From Vampirovibrio sp. (lineage in GTDB: Bacteria > Cyanobacteriota > Vampirovibrionia > Vampirovibrionales > JAJTHC01): a DNA stretch of 64,000 nt. The stretch covers positions 416,045 to 480,044 of the forward strand of contig JACEUU010000002.1 of the NCBI GenBank assembly GCA_024998755.1, read 5' to 3'. The notes under the pieces are model-generated. The model was not told where the DNA came from. It did not search any database and saw only the letters and a list, made by a program, of their open reading frames with translations. Shown here in pieces: positions 43,469 through 52,882 of the stretch. Each line of letters opens with the position of its first letter. Positions within the stretch are counted from its first letter, which is position 1. A program made the position numbers and the translations under genes.

Positions 43469-43828
43469 TTATACTTTTAACGCTTTGTTTAAAGCTGTTT
43501 CTAGGGTATGCACTTGGGCTTCTAGCTGTTTCACTTTATCTTGTTGCACTTCGGCGGAAAGGCTGGCATTTTCGGCTTTGTTTAGCTTGCGAAGCAATGC
43601 AACGTGCAAAAACTTCATGCCCACCAGCCCAAAAAACGATGTAGCAATGGCAGTAAGCACAGTGGCGATTATTGGGACGTACACCATCGGCATTTTGATG
43701 CCAAGCCCTACAGATACTATGAGGTCTTGGGTGTAAATTAAGTACAAAAACCCAACCAATACTACCGTAAACAGTGTGCCGAAAACACTCATCAAGGTGG
43801 TTTGTTTTGCCCATGCGGGAATTGCCAT
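43469..43828 (-). CDS. Small membrane protein with C-terminal coiled coil
   Basis: 119 residues; family not recognised. Membrane segments at about 12-34 (LMSVFGTLFTVVLVGFLYLIY) and 48-75 (VPIIATVLTAIATSFFGLVG), then a coiled coil (about 85-118, QDKVKQLEAQVHTLETALNKAL). Could oligomerise through the coiled coil. A GTAGGGG half repeat (43441-43465) follows its stop. Confidence 0.65.
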   Translation of the reverse strand: MAIPAWAKQTTLMSVFGTLFTVVLVGFLYLIYTQDLIVSVGLGIKMPMVYVPIIATVLTAIATSFFGLVGMKFLHVALLRKLNKAENASLSAEVQQDKVKQLEAQVHTLETALNKALKV

Positions 43829-43922
43829 GGAAGAAGTCCTTAATTAGTAAAGTGGAAAGTGCTTAATAAGCTTATTAATATGTGTAGCAATTATAACATA
43901 AAGATGTTTTATCATCAAATTG

Positions 43923-44618
43923 CTACCCCAACAAATCAGGACGCAGATCTTGGGTGCGTGCCAAGGCTTGAGCTTTTCGCCATTTTTCAATTTCAGCATG
44001 ATTCCCCGAAAGTAACACAGTCGGAACGGCTAGTCCTTCAAACACGGCAGGTTTAGTGTAATGCGGAAAATCCAACAAACCATTATAAAACGAATCATTC
44101 TCGACGCTTTCTTTTGCCTGCACGCACCCATCTACCAACCGAGAAACCGCATCAATCATCAATAAAGCGGGTAGTTCGCCACCTGTAACAACAAAATCAC
44201 CGACTGAAACTTCTTCTAATGCAGGAATTAACTCAAAAATCCGATGATCAAACCCCTCATAATGCCCGCATAAAATCACCAGTTGGTCGGTGATTTCAGC
44301 CCATTCCATGGCTAGTTCGTGGGTAAATTTTTTACCCGCAGGCGAAGTTAAAATCACCTTTGCTTTGGGATTCAGTGGTAACAACGAGCGATAAGCATCG
44401 ACCACCGGTTGGCAGGCTAGCACCATACCTGCCCCGCCACCATAGGGCGTGTCATCTACTTTTTTGTGTTTGTTGGTGGTGAAGTCTCGGGGATTTAGAA
44501 CGTCCACTTTTATCGTTTCATTGGCTACTGCTCTACCAATAATACTAGTGGTAGTATAGCTTTCAATCAGTTCGGGGAATAGGGTTAAAACGGAAAACTT
44601 CACAATGTAATACAACAT
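43923..44618 (-). CDS. trmD: tRNA (guanine-N1-)-methyltransferase
   Basis: SPOUT-fold methyltransferase that forms m1G37 in tRNAs. 231 residues. FSVLTLFPELIESY near the N-terminus, VDDTPYGGGAGMVL, LCGHYEGFDHRIFE and SVGDFVVTGGELPALLMIDAVSR (knot). The annotated ATG gives five residues more than the common KFSVLTLFPE start; a GTG at 44603 is possible. It is not in the usual rpsP-rimM-trmD-rplS group here. Confidence 0.96.
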   Translation of the reverse strand: MLYYIVKFSVLTLFPELIESYTTTSIIGRAVANETIKVDVLNPRDFTTNKHKKVDDTPYGGGAGMVLACQPVVDAYRSLLPLNPKAKVILTSPAGKKFTHELAMEWAEITDQLVILCGHYEGFDHRIFELIPALEEVSVGDFVVTGGELPALLMIDAVSRLVDGCVQAKESVENDSFYNGLLDFPHYTKPAVFEGLAVPTVLLSGNHAEIEKWRKAQALARTQDLRPDLLG

Positions 44619-44800
44619 TTCTTATTGATTCAATGGGGTGTACAAATTAGCTTACCGTAAGCAGAACAAGAACGCAAAACAAAGTGAAACTACTTCAAAT
44701 AGGCGATAATTTCATTAATCACCAACCAAAGTTATTTAGGCTGATAAAATAAATTCTACCATCAAACTGTTTGTTAATATTTCGGAAGGGTCTCTTTTCA

Positions 44801-45367
44801 ATGGCATTACAACATCCCCATACCCATATTATTAACACTGCTATTAGAACAACAGAAACTGAAATAGCTGCCTGTGCAAAAGAAAACTTAGCAGATAGGC
44901 TTCACTATGTAATGCTGAAGGAAGCCACTATTCAAGCAGCTTTAGCCCAATTAGAACAAAACAGCGAAACCACACTTTTACAAGAAATTAGTTGTCATAA
45001 AATTGCTTATAAACACCGGTTTATAGCTCAAGGCAAGGGGTATCAATTAACAAAACAACGCCAAGGTCGTCTTGAACAACAATTACAAAAAGCCTTAGTT
45101 GAACTAAATCCTAAAACCCAAAAAGCGGAACGGCAATGGGTGTTTTCACTGAGTGAAGGTGTGCTTTTTAGCAAGTCTCCTGAACAATTAGTTGAAAATT
45201 TATTAATGAAAAAACTTCAGCAAAATAATCCTACATTTACTAAACTTTCAAAAGAATTATTTGAACTAGCCCAATGGCTAAAACGCCAAACCGTTGCCTA
45301 TCAACATACATGGGAAGGGCAACGGTTGGCAGTTATAATTGATTTATTACAGTTCAAACAAGCCTAG
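44801..45367 (+). CDS. Unknown Gln/Leu-rich helical protein
   Basis: About 188 residues from ATG 44801 (MALQHPHTH); the open frame extends 10 codons further upstream. Family not recognised. Rich in Q, L, K, E and A, and predicted all-helical with coiled-coil stretches (AALAQLEQNSETTLLQE and RLEQQLQKALVEL). No signal peptide or membrane segment. Its end overlaps the convergent gene by 4 nt. Confidence 0.6.
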   Translation: MALQHPHTHIINTAIRTTETEIAACAKENLADRLHYVMLKEATIQAALAQLEQNSETTLLQEISCHKIAYKHRFIAQGKGYQLTKQRQGRLEQQLQKALVELNPKTQKAERQWVFSLSEGVLFSKSPEQLVENLLMKKLQQNNPTFTKLSKELFELAQWLKRQTVAYQHTWEGQRLAVIIDLLQFKQA

Positions 45368-46002
45368 GCAATCACATTGACGGATTTATCAGACGCTTCT
45401 TTACCTGAATCTTTGGCAGGTGTTTGTTTTTCAGATGAAGCAATTGTTGTGGTCGCTGTAACCGCAACAGAAACGGGCTTATCATTAGCTGGCAATAAAT
45501 TCACAATCGCTGCATCCCAAACATCCAACTGCATGGCGTGTACAATTAAATTTTCCTTAGGAAGATTTAAGGTTTTCAATTGAGAATAAGTCTCATTCAA
45601 CAATTTTTTCGCTTTTGCTGGGTCTTTTTCAGTGGTAAATTTAGCTTCGGTTTCAGCCATAATGGTTTTGGCTTTTTCAATTTTTTCCGGTGAAGCATCG
45701 ACTGGCTTAACTTCTGTCGTAGATTTTGTGGTTGTTGTACTTGGCTTAGTGGCTGTTTTAGTTTCAGTTGTTTCTGAAGTGGCTGCTGAAGAACTAGCAG
45801 GTGCATCTGCAGGAACTTTCAAACTAACTGAGGGTGCGAAAACATCATTCGTTAACGCTTGGGGTGCCGGTGGAATAACCCCTAATTTAGCGTTTGAACT
45901 CGAACTATTGGGTTCTTTCTTACCCGTAGCAGAAGCCACAAGTGCTGTAGAAGTAAGCCGAGGGCTGGAAGCAGTAATAGGGGTGATAGCTGACATCATC
46001 AT
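45364..46002 (-). CDS. Unknown Ser/Thr/Ala/Pro-rich protein
   Basis: 212 residues starting with three ATG codons (MMMSAITPITASS). Largely disordered: long Thr/Ser/Lys/Ala tracts (45-105), then a helical Lys/Glu/Ala stretch with EKIEKAKTIMAETEAKF (about 108-145), a short ordered part (LNLPKENLIVHAMQLDVWDA) and a polar tail. Its N-terminus resembles that of the 14723-15190 protein. Secretion or surface role cannot be shown. The 295-bp upstream gap (46003-46297) has a TATAAT-like box near 46233 and no gene. Confidence 0.6.
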   Translation of the reverse strand: MMMSAITPITASSPRLTSTALVASATGKKEPNSSSSNAKLGVIPPAPQALTNDVFAPSVSLKVPADAPASSSAATSETTETKTATKPSTTTTKSTTEVKPVDASPEKIEKAKTIMAETEAKFTTEKDPAKAKKLLNETYSQLKTLNLPKENLIVHAMQLDVWDAAIVNLLPANDKPVSVAVTATTTIASSEKQTPAKDSGKEASDKSVNVIA

Positions 46003-46312
46003 AATTTAAAATCCAATTCTATTTTTATTAAATAAACAAGAAACCAATACACACACTGACAAGGAAGTTCAAAAAAAAAGAAAACCAATGAACCGCAAAG
46101 GCTAAGCCTTTCGTTCTATCTATTAGGGTAAAACCACTAACACGTTAGTTTGTGCCATTCAATTTAAAAAATTTATTAAGTAAAAGCTAAAAGCCGTTGG
46201 CAATACTTTTACATCGTCCATGTTTGATATATTATAATAAAAGCTTTTGTTTTTCAAGTAGCCCTATTTTAGTGTTAACTGTTTGGTTTATTTTTAAGTG
46301 AAAAAGGATATT

Positions 46313-46735
46313 ATGACAGCCATTGATAAATATTTTACACTAGAAGAAGCCGCATCTCTATTACCATGGGTACGGAAAACCTTGGCACAAGCCAATACTG
46401 AACTTTTAACCTTGTATGATGAAATGGTACTGGCTAAAAGGCTTTACGCCCTAAAATATGCTGATAGATTACCGGGGCAAGATGAACAACAACAAGCCCT
46501 TGAACTTAAAATTCAACGGTTTGAACAAACCATTGAACGCTGGGTTGCCTTTTTTAAAGAAAAAGGGCTGATTGTTCGGAATCTTCAAAAAGGGATTATT
46601 GATTTCCCCTACCGCACCAAAGATAAAGATTTGTTATTTTTAGCATGGCGAAAAGGCGATGACGGTATTCTGTATTTTTACGAAGCCAACGAGTCTTCCC
46701 GTGGCAGAAGACCTATTACTTTATTACCAGATTAA
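46313..46735 (+). CDS. DUF2203 family protein
   Basis: About 140 residues. Matches the DUF2203 plan: N-terminal YFTLEEAASLLPWVRKTLAQ, a helical middle, then GLIVRNLQKGIIDFPYRTKD, LLFLAWRKGDDGILYFYEAN and RGRRPI at the end. Function unknown. ATG 46313 is chosen because AAGGA stands seven bases before it; the upstream GTG at 46298 lacks a site. Probably heads a short operon with ybeY and cysK. Confidence 0.85.
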   Translation: MTAIDKYFTLEEAASLLPWVRKTLAQANTELLTLYDEMVLAKRLYALKYADRLPGQDEQQQALELKIQRFEQTIERWVAFFKEKGLIVRNLQKGIIDFPYRTKDKDLLFLAWRKGDDGILYFYEANESSRGRRPITLLPD

Positions 46736-46782
46736 CCTCGTTCGTTTTTTTCTAACACGCTATTTGAAAGCCCGCTTCCCTA

Positions 46783-47463
46783 ATGAATAATACCCTCAAT
46801 CTATCACAAGAAATTGACATTGAACCGACTGAAACGGCTTGGGCAGATTGGTTTGAAGTAGACCATTTTCCTTTCACAGTACAAGCCAGCGTTGAAGAAG
46901 CCCTATTAACGAACCCCGCCTTTAACTCATTGCAACCCGTCTTAAAATCAAAGTTTTCCGCCTTACTAGCTGCCTTTGCAGACACCGCAAAAACGGAACA
47001 TCTTATGAACATTCATGGCTTAGCGGAAACCTTTGCTTCACATGAATCTTCTTGGGATTTTGAATGGATGCTTTGCACCAATGAAACTATTCAAGCGTGG
47101 AACACCACCTATCGGCAAAAATCAACCTCCACGGATGTGCTATCCTTCCCTGCATTTGAAGCGGAAGCAACCCTACTAGCAGCAACGGAAGAAGATCCTT
47201 TAGCCATGGCGTTTTTTAACCAGCAAAAGCAAACGGGTGGAAGCTTAGGTACGATTGTGGTTTCATGGGATTATGCCTTCCAAGCTGTTCAAGCCGATGA
47301 ATTGAATACGCAAACCGCAACTTTCCAAGAAAAGCTAATAGCGTATATACTAGAACGTTTTTGCCACGGATGCCTACATTTACTTGGGCAACACCACGAA
47401 ACGCAAGAACAATACGACCGAGTTATCAGCCTTCAATCCATTACATTAACCAAACTTATTTAA
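46783..47463 (+). CDS. ybeY: Endoribonuclease YbeY (rRNA maturation)
   Basis: Zinc-dependent RNase acting in 16S rRNA 3' processing and ribosome quality control. Motifs: MLCTNETIQAWNTTYRQKSTS then TDVLSFPAF, LGTIVVSWDYA, and the metal site RFCHGCLHLLGQHHE with three His. 226 residues, longer than usual (about 155) because of an N-terminal extension of about 60 residues and an insert after LSFPAFEAEA (EEDPLAMAFFNQQKQ). LGTI replaces the common LGDI. Confidence 0.93.
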   Translation: MNNTLNLSQEIDIEPTETAWADWFEVDHFPFTVQASVEEALLTNPAFNSLQPVLKSKFSALLAAFADTAKTEHLMNIHGLAETFASHESSWDFEWMLCTNETIQAWNTTYRQKSTSTDVLSFPAFEAEATLLAATEEDPLAMAFFNQQKQTGGSLGTIVVSWDYAFQAVQADELNTQTATFQEKLIAYILERFCHGCLHLLGQHHETQEQYDRVISLQSITLTKLI

Positions 47464-47478
47464 AGATTTGACGTAGCT

Positions 47479-48438
47479 ATGCCTGCTTATTCCTGTATTA
47501 CCCAAGCTATTGGAAATTCTCCGTTAGTTAAACTCAACCGAATAGCCCAAGGGCTAGAAGCGGCTATTTACTTGAAGCTGGAAGCCCATTTACCGGGTGG
47601 CAGCATTAAGGATAGAGTCGGGCTACACTTGGTTGAAACCGCTGAAGCCCAAGGGTTTATTCACCCTGAAAAAACGACGCTCATTGAACCGACCAGCGGT
47701 AATAGTGGGATTGCTTTGGCGATGGTAGCGGCGGTTAAAGGCTATCAATTAATCATTGTCATGCCTGAAAGTTGTTCTATGGAACGGCGGGTTATTTTGC
47801 AAGCTTATGGGGCTAAGGTGGTGCTAACCAGTAAAGCCGGGGGTATGAAAGAAGCGTGTCAAAAAGCGAAAGACCTTGCTAAAACCATTCCTAATGGCTA
47901 TTTGCTTGATCAATTTAATAATTCAGCGAATACCGCCATCCACTTCCAAACGACTGGCCCTGAAATTTGGCAGGCGTTAGAAGGCAAAGTAGATACCTTG
48001 ATTGCCAGTGTTGGCACAGGGGGAACAATTTCGGGCACTGGTGCTTTTTTGAAGGAGCAAAACCCTGCTCTTCAAATAGTGGCGGTTGAACCGACTGAAA
48101 GCCCTGTACTAGCGGGTGGGTTAGCGGGTCAGCATTTAATTCAAGGAATAGGTACAGGGTTTATTCCTAGTATTTTAGCGGTTGATTTGATTGATGAAGT
48201 TATTGGTGTTAGTAGCCAAGAAGCCATTATCATGGCACGTAGGCTAGCTAAAGAAGAGGGATTACTTTCAGGCATTTCGTCAGGGGCAAATGTGGTGGCG
48301 GCTGTTCAATATGCTCAACGAGCTGAAAATGCAGGGAAATCCATTGTTACTTTTCAGTGTTCTACAGGTGAACGTTATTTAAGTTCTGCCCTGTTTAGCC
48401 CATTATGGGAAGCCTGTAGCCAGCTAACTATTAATTAA
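47479..48438 (+). CDS. cysK: Cysteine synthase (O-acetylserine sulfhydrylase)
   Basis: PLP enzyme making cysteine from O-acetylserine and sulfide. 319 residues. AIGNSPLVKLNRIA, the PLP lysine in PGGSIKDRVGLHL, EPTSGNSGIALAMVAA, the phosphate loop SVGTGGTISGTGAFL and GISSGANVVAAV. It starts 15 nt after ybeY. CysE is not nearby. CysK rather than CysM by overall motif spelling. Confidence 0.95.
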   Translation: MPAYSCITQAIGNSPLVKLNRIAQGLEAAIYLKLEAHLPGGSIKDRVGLHLVETAEAQGFIHPEKTTLIEPTSGNSGIALAMVAAVKGYQLIIVMPESCSMERRVILQAYGAKVVLTSKAGGMKEACQKAKDLAKTIPNGYLLDQFNNSANTAIHFQTTGPEIWQALEGKVDTLIASVGTGGTISGTGAFLKEQNPALQIVAVEPTESPVLAGGLAGQHLIQGIGTGFIPSILAVDLIDEVIGVSSQEAIIMARRLAKEEGLLSGISSGANVVAAVQYAQRAENAGKSIVTFQCSTGERYLSSALFSPLWEACSQLTIN

Positions 48439-48673
48439 AACCACTGTAATAAGTATTTTTTTATCCTATTAATGCAGTATTTTTGGGGTTAATTGTAATG
48501 AAATGTAACAAAACAGTCAGTAATTATCAATTTACAGACGAAACAATTGTTATATATAGTGTACCTTTCCATTGATGCCTGTAAAACCTGTAAACGCTAC
48601 AGCTCATATTCAAAAGACCAGACCAATAAAACGACCCGACCAACCCTAAAAGCTTATAAGGAATCCTATCACT

Positions 48674-49003
48674 ATGGGACTCGCCGCTAGCCAAGCCAGG
48701 CTGTTAATGATTCAAGCCCGTAAAAATGATATAGAATTGCAAACTCAGTTTATTAACCAAGCTAGATTGCAATTAGCTAACACTGTTGGTGCACTGTTTA
48801 CATTAACCGCAGACCTTAACCCTGAATCGCCAACGTCTCAAGCCCTTCAAGCAAGAGTAGCAGCTATTCAACAAATTGATAAAGCATTAGAACTTCAGTC
48901 TACCCGCTTAACCACCCAATATAAGGCAATTGAAGCAGAATACGATAGTTTAAAGAAAATCGTTGAGAAGAATATTTCGGCTACATTCAAACTTCTTAGT
49001 TAA
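48674..49003 (+). CDS. Small helical protein with GLAASQARLL N-terminus
   Basis: 109 residues, all helical. MGLAASQARLLMIQARKNDI then ELQTQFINQARLQL is a pattern I associate with short proteins of Melainabacteria-like genomes, an impression from memory that needs a search. The rest is a coiled coil (about 35-105). No membrane segment. Preceded by a 235-bp gap with no other feature. Function unknown. Confidence 0.65.
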   Translation: MGLAASQARLLMIQARKNDIELQTQFINQARLQLANTVGALFTLTADLNPESPTSQALQARVAAIQQIDKALELQSTRLTTQYKAIEAEYDSLKKIVEKNISATFKLLS

Positions 49004-49013
49004 GCATGTAAGC

Positions 49014-50108
49014 TTAATCGAAGACTTTACGCTTAATCATTAGCACTGATAAACCCTGTCCCGTAAACAGGTCTGATTGAAGCCACTGAAAGTCTATCCT
49101 ACCCGAACTCTCAAAAGTTGTTTCACACAATTGAACTAATGATGTTTTTATTAAACACCCAGTGCTACTAAACGAAGTAGCCAACAAGTGTAAATCTGCT
49201 ACGGTTGAAACTAATGGCGTGGCTGGTTTTGAAGCATCGTTTGCTAAGGCTTCAACAACCACGATAATACCACCTTGTTCTACCTGTTGCCATGCTTTTT
49301 TCAGTAAATTAATTTGTGCTTCAGGGCTTAATTCTCGAAGCACGTTAGCTATTAACACCACTTGGGCAGGGGCAATAGTTTCTGTTTGCCATTCAAGACT
49401 ACTACTTTCAAAATCGCAAGAAATTAACCTCATTCTTCTTTTGAATGGGGCCAGTGCCGTTGAGTTTTCTGCTTGTGCTAACACTGAAGGATAATCTAAA
49501 AAAGTAACCGATCCTTGAGGATACGCCTTTAAAAAGGGTAAGCTCCACACGCCAGACCCTGCCCCTACATCGACGCAATGAAGCGACGTTTCAGCCGTTT
49601 TAGCCGGTAGATAACTAGCCAACACGGAAAACAAATCTGTTGCCAGAGGCTCATGCAATAACCGAAGCCCTTCGTTCAAATGGGAAAACCGTGCTTCTGC
49701 TTCACTTAAACTAAACGCAGATCCTGTTGGCGTACCGTGCTGCAAGGTTGATGTTAAACCGCCCCAGGCTGCTTGCACTTGCCTAATATAGGTGGCATAA
49801 GCTAACCAACCTGCTTTTTGTGTTGCAGACCCCAATAATTCAATGGTTTGTGGGGTTGGGAAAACAGTGGTTCTATCTGAATTTAAGGTTACATAGCCCC
49901 AAGTTTGCAACAAACTTAACAGCCGTTTCAACCCGTATGGGTCAACTTGAAGCTGGTTAGCTAAATCTTGAACCGTTTGTGGGGTTTTCGTTTGAACAAT
50001 CGCTGCAAACAACCCCAATTCAAAGGTAGCTAATAAGGTTTCTGTTTTGGCAAATGCCCAAAGGTCTTCCAATAAGGGGTTATTGGCTGAAAGTGTTTGT
50101 TCAATCAC
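49014..50108 (-). CDS. SAM-dependent O-methyltransferase family protein
   Basis: 364 residues of the small-molecule O-methyltransferase type (Methyltransf_2, as in plant and polyketide OMTs). An N-terminal winged-helix dimerisation domain (about 20-105) has VQDLANQLQVDPYGLKRLLS. The catalytic domain has SAM motif I HCVDVGAGSGVWSLPFLKAY, motif II VTFLDYPSVL and VVLIANVLRELSPEAQINLL. The general-base His of typical OMTs is not evident; Asn or another residue stands in the RELSPE block. The substrate is unknown. Such enzymes often serve secondary metabolism or quinone-like compounds. Confidence 0.85.
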   Translation of the reverse strand: MIEQTLSANNPLLEDLWAFAKTETLLATFELGLFAAIVQTKTPQTVQDLANQLQVDPYGLKRLLSLLQTWGYVTLNSDRTTVFPTPQTIELLGSATQKAGWLAYATYIRQVQAAWGGLTSTLQHGTPTGSAFSLSEAEARFSHLNEGLRLLHEPLATDLFSVLASYLPAKTAETSLHCVDVGAGSGVWSLPFLKAYPQGSVTFLDYPSVLAQAENSTALAPFKRRMRLISCDFESSSLEWQTETIAPAQVVLIANVLRELSPEAQINLLKKAWQQVEQGGIIVVVEALANDASKPATPLVSTVADLHLLATSFSSTGCLIKTSLVQLCETTFESSGRIDFQWLQSDLFTGQGLSVLMIKRKVFD

Positions 50109-50136
50109 GAAAAAATACCTGAAATCTCAAATAGAA

Positions 50137-51225
50137 CTAAACGCCTTGTTGTGCTAACTGGTCAAGTTTTGAGCGTTGGTCTGCTATTAATAATGATTCA
50201 AACATAACAGCCAAGTCTCCACCCATAATGGGGGTTAACGGAAAATTTTGCCCAATACGGTGGTCGGTCAAACGGTCTTGTGGGAAGTTGTAGGTTCTAA
50301 TGCGTTCAGAACGATCGCCTGTACCTACTTGAGACCGACGTAAATCCATCATTTCTTTATCTTGTTTTTGCTGCTCAATATCATGCAGTTTAACAATCAG
50401 CAATTTCATAGCTTGTTCACGGTTTTGGTGTTGGCTACGTTGGGCGGTACAATGAATTTGAATACCGGAAGGCTTGTGAAATAACCGAACGGCGGTTTCA
50501 ACCTTGTTAACGTTTTGCCCACCGGCTCCGCCTGCCCGTGCGGTAATAATTTCAATATCAGCGGGGTTAATGACGACTTCAACTTCTTCAACTTCCGGCA
50601 TAACGGCAACCGTAGCGGTGGAAGTGTGAACTCTGCCTTGCGATTCTGTGGCGGGAACGCGTTGTACACGGTGCACGCCGGATTCGTACTTCAACATCCC
50701 GTACACGTTATCGCCCGTCATGTTGATGACCACTTCAGAAACGCCACCTAATTCAGATTCGTTAATGCTCAAAATTTCCGATTTCCACCCCAGCCGGTCG
50801 GCAAACCGCAGGTACATCCGCATTAAATCGCCGGCAAACAGGTTGGCTTCGTCGCCTCCGGCGGAACCCCTAATTTCAAGCATAATATCTTTGGTATCGT
50901 TAGGGTCTTTGGGTAGCAGTAAAATTTCAATTTTAGGTTCAATTTCAACGATTGATTTTTTATACTGTTCTAGCTCTTCTTGCAGAAACGCCTTCATTTC
51001 AAGGTCTTTTTCTTGGGCTAGTAATTCTTTTGATTCTGCTGCACCTTGTGTGGCGGCTTGCCACAAATGGAACATTTCCACCGTTTCCTGCAACGAGGCT
51101 CGTTTTTTTGAGATGGTTTTCATTTGCAAGGGCGAAGCAAGCACTTCGGGGGTCATTAGCTCTTGTTCTAGGGCTAAAAATGTTTGTTCAATAGCTTCTA
51201 ACTGAACGATAAACTTTTTGTCCAC
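50137..51225 (-). CDS. prfA: Peptide chain release factor 1
   Basis: RF1 reads UAA and UAG and triggers peptide release. 362 residues. The anticodon-like tripeptide is in [15 protein letters not shown] (PAT, the RF1 type), and the catalytic GGQ is in [39 protein letters not shown] follows. Its presence fits normal use of TAG as a stop, as seen in several genes here. prmC is not adjacent. Follows rpmE after a terminator. Confidence 0.97.
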   Translation of the reverse strand: MDKKFIVQLEAIEQTFLALEQELMTPEVLASPLQMKTISKKRASLQETVEMFHLWQAATQGAAESKELLAQEKDLEMKAFLQEELEQYKKSIVEIEPKIEILLLPKDPNDTKDIMLEIRGSAGGDEANLFAGDLMRMYLRFADRLGWKSEILSINESELGGVSEVVINMTGDNVYGMLKYESGVHRVQRVPATESQGRVHTSTATVAVMPEVEEVEVVINPADIEIITARAGGAGGQNVNKVETAVRLFHKPSGIQIHCTAQRSQHQNREQAMKLLIVKLHDIEQQKQDKEMMDLRRSQVGTGDRSERIRTYNFPQDRLTDHRIGQNFPLTPIMGGDLAVMFESLLIADQRSKLDQLAQQGV

Positions 51226-51274
51226 GCAACGGGTTTTCCTTCAATCCTAGGGGGGGTCATAAAAGCCTTCATAA

Positions 51275-51304
51275 AAAACCGACAGGGTGTATAAACACCC
51301 TGTC
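51275..51304 (-). terminator. Terminator after rpmE
   Basis: GACAGGGTGT / ACACCCTGTC with a TTTA loop, followed on the minus strand by GGTTTTTT. It separates rpmE from prfA. Confidence 0.9.
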
Positions 51305-51324
51305 AATTCATCACATTATAAAAA

Positions 51325-51558
51325 CTAATTAGTTGCCGTTGTAGAGGTTAAACCAAAACGACGGTTAAATTTCTCTACGCGTCCTTCAGTATCAATTAAG
51401 CGATTTCCGCCTTCTAACCGATACGCAGGGTGGCAAGCGGAACAAATTTCAACGCTGGTTAGCGTGGCTTTGGTTGTGCCAATGTAAAATGTGTTCTGGC
51501 AAGAAATACAGTTAACTAATACTTGTTGGTAGGAAGCGGGGTGAATGCCTTTTTTCAC
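51325..51558 (-). CDS. rpmE: 50S ribosomal protein L31 (zinc-binding type)
   Basis: 77 residues. [10 protein letters not shown] is the standard L31 start; cysteine pairs CISC and CSAC form the zinc site, so this is the C+ form. [10 protein letters not shown] closes the conserved part. Monocistronic with its own terminator. Confidence 0.97.
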   Translation of the reverse strand: MKKGIHPASYQQVLVNCISCQNTFYIGTTKATLTSVEICSACHPAYRLEGGNRLIDTEGRVEKFNRRFGLTSTTATN

Positions 51559-51721
51559 GATAAAATACCTTTTTCTGTTCAGGTTGGTGTTTGACTAGGT
51601 TGTGTGAATATATCCATACAACAGTTATAACAGTAAACCAAACAAGGTTAAAATGCAAAGCCCTTCTTTTTTAGCTTACCATCTGACCTATTTATTATTT
51701 TCTGGCAAAGTATGGATAGGT

Positions 51722-51976
51722 TAATCGCTTCGGTCTAGGGCTTCATGGGGGGTACTATTTGTTGATTGCTCTGCAATCACTCTGCTTCGAGCAGACCCCC
51801 ACACCCCCCGCAAAACAAAGGGGCTGCTCACCGCCCCCTTTGTATTCCCCAGGGGAACAACTGGTTAATTGGTTTGCTTGTACGTTGAAAATAGGCTTGA
51901 GCGGAAGCTAGAGGCTCCCTAAATGCTCTGCTTCGCTACGCTCGCACCAGCCTATCTCCAACTGCCTATGGTTTGA
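51722..51976 (-). repeat. Structured repeat R3 (minus orientation)
   Basis: The core (51962-51884 on the minus strand) has the same sequence as R2. The 3' part shares the CCCCTGGGG and AAAGGGGGCGG...CCCCTTT hairpins. The last hairpin is longer and different: it has CTGCTCGAAGCAG and GATTGCAGAGCAATC arms instead of the CAAAT loop. Placed between divergent rpmE and the phosphate transport genes. Confidence 0.85.
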
Positions 51977-52078
51977 AGCTAAAAATCTACAAAAGAGCTA
52001 GCAAAAATTGAACGTTCAGCTTTTTTGTCCGTTATTAAGAATTTTTAACCTACAGAACAATCCTAATTTCATCAAATT

Positions 52079-52102
52079 GCCATCTTATCTTGTTAAGATG
52101 GC
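52079..52102. other. Inverted repeat upstream of the DUF47 gene
   Basis: GCCATCTT and AAGATGGC around an 8-nt spacer, 109 bp before the DUF47 start. No T run follows. Could be an operator for phosphate control, but it is not a recognisable Pho box. Confidence 0.3.
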
Positions 52103-52210
52103 TTGTAATCACATCATCTTTAGTTTATAGATAGTTAGTGTGTATCTAAGAGGATTTCTTCGTTGTTTTTTCATAAGGTTTAATCTCTGCAGTTTGGAAG
52201 CCCCTATTTT

Positions 52211-52855
52211 ATGAAGTTTTTGAATTTTCTTCCTAAAGAAGAAAAGTTTTATTTGCTACTTAATACCCTTACCCAGCAAGCTAAGATAGCTTCTGTTGCC
52301 TTACATAAAGCCATTGTTGAAAGTGATGATTCTTCCGTTTGGCATCAATCTCATACCGTTATTCATCAAGCTCGGTTAGAAGCCAAAGTGGCTTTGCGTA
52401 GCGTAGTTGAAGAAGTTTGCAGAACCTTTATTACCCCGTTTGATAGAGAAGATTTACAGGAATTAGCGTCAGCACTCTATTCCATTTCAAGTTGTTTAGA
52501 TGGTGTAAAGCAACGCCTTCATCAGCACAACCTTCGCCCAAAAAATGGCGATTTTAACCGATTTTCACAAATTGTGGTGCATCAATCTGGGTTGCTAGAA
52601 CAGCTAATTCATGGGCTAAACCATAGCGAAAAACCAGAACTACTTCAGGAAAAAGTGGCTTCGCTTTATGAACTAGAAGACCACGCTGACCAAGCCTTAT
52701 TAGAACTGGAATCGGCTCTTTTTCGGCAAGACCCCATTCCGGATGTGCGTGAACTGATTCTTCGCAAAGATATTTATGGGCAATTAGAAGATATTACAGA
52801 TGCTTACCGAGATGTAGCGGCTATTGCTTTACGCATTATTTTAAAGCATTCCTAA
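52211..52855 (+). CDS. DUF47 (PhoU-like) Pit accessory protein
   Basis: 214 residues, all helical, related to PhoU. FLNFLPKEEKFYLLLNTLTQQ is the usual DUF47 start. ELASALYSISSCLDGVKQRL and LYELEDHADQALLELE carry the acidic metal-binding positions of the PhoU fold. It probably regulates the Pit transporter encoded 27 nt downstream. Confidence 0.92.
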   Translation: MKFLNFLPKEEKFYLLLNTLTQQAKIASVALHKAIVESDDSSVWHQSHTVIHQARLEAKVALRSVVEEVCRTFITPFDREDLQELASALYSISSCLDGVKQRLHQHNLRPKNGDFNRFSQIVVHQSGLLEQLIHGLNHSEKPELLQEKVASLYELEDHADQALLELESALFRQDPIPDVRELILRKDIYGQLEDITDAYRDVAAIALRIILKHS

Positions 52856-52882
52856 GTTTATAAGGGTTAAAGAAAACACTGC

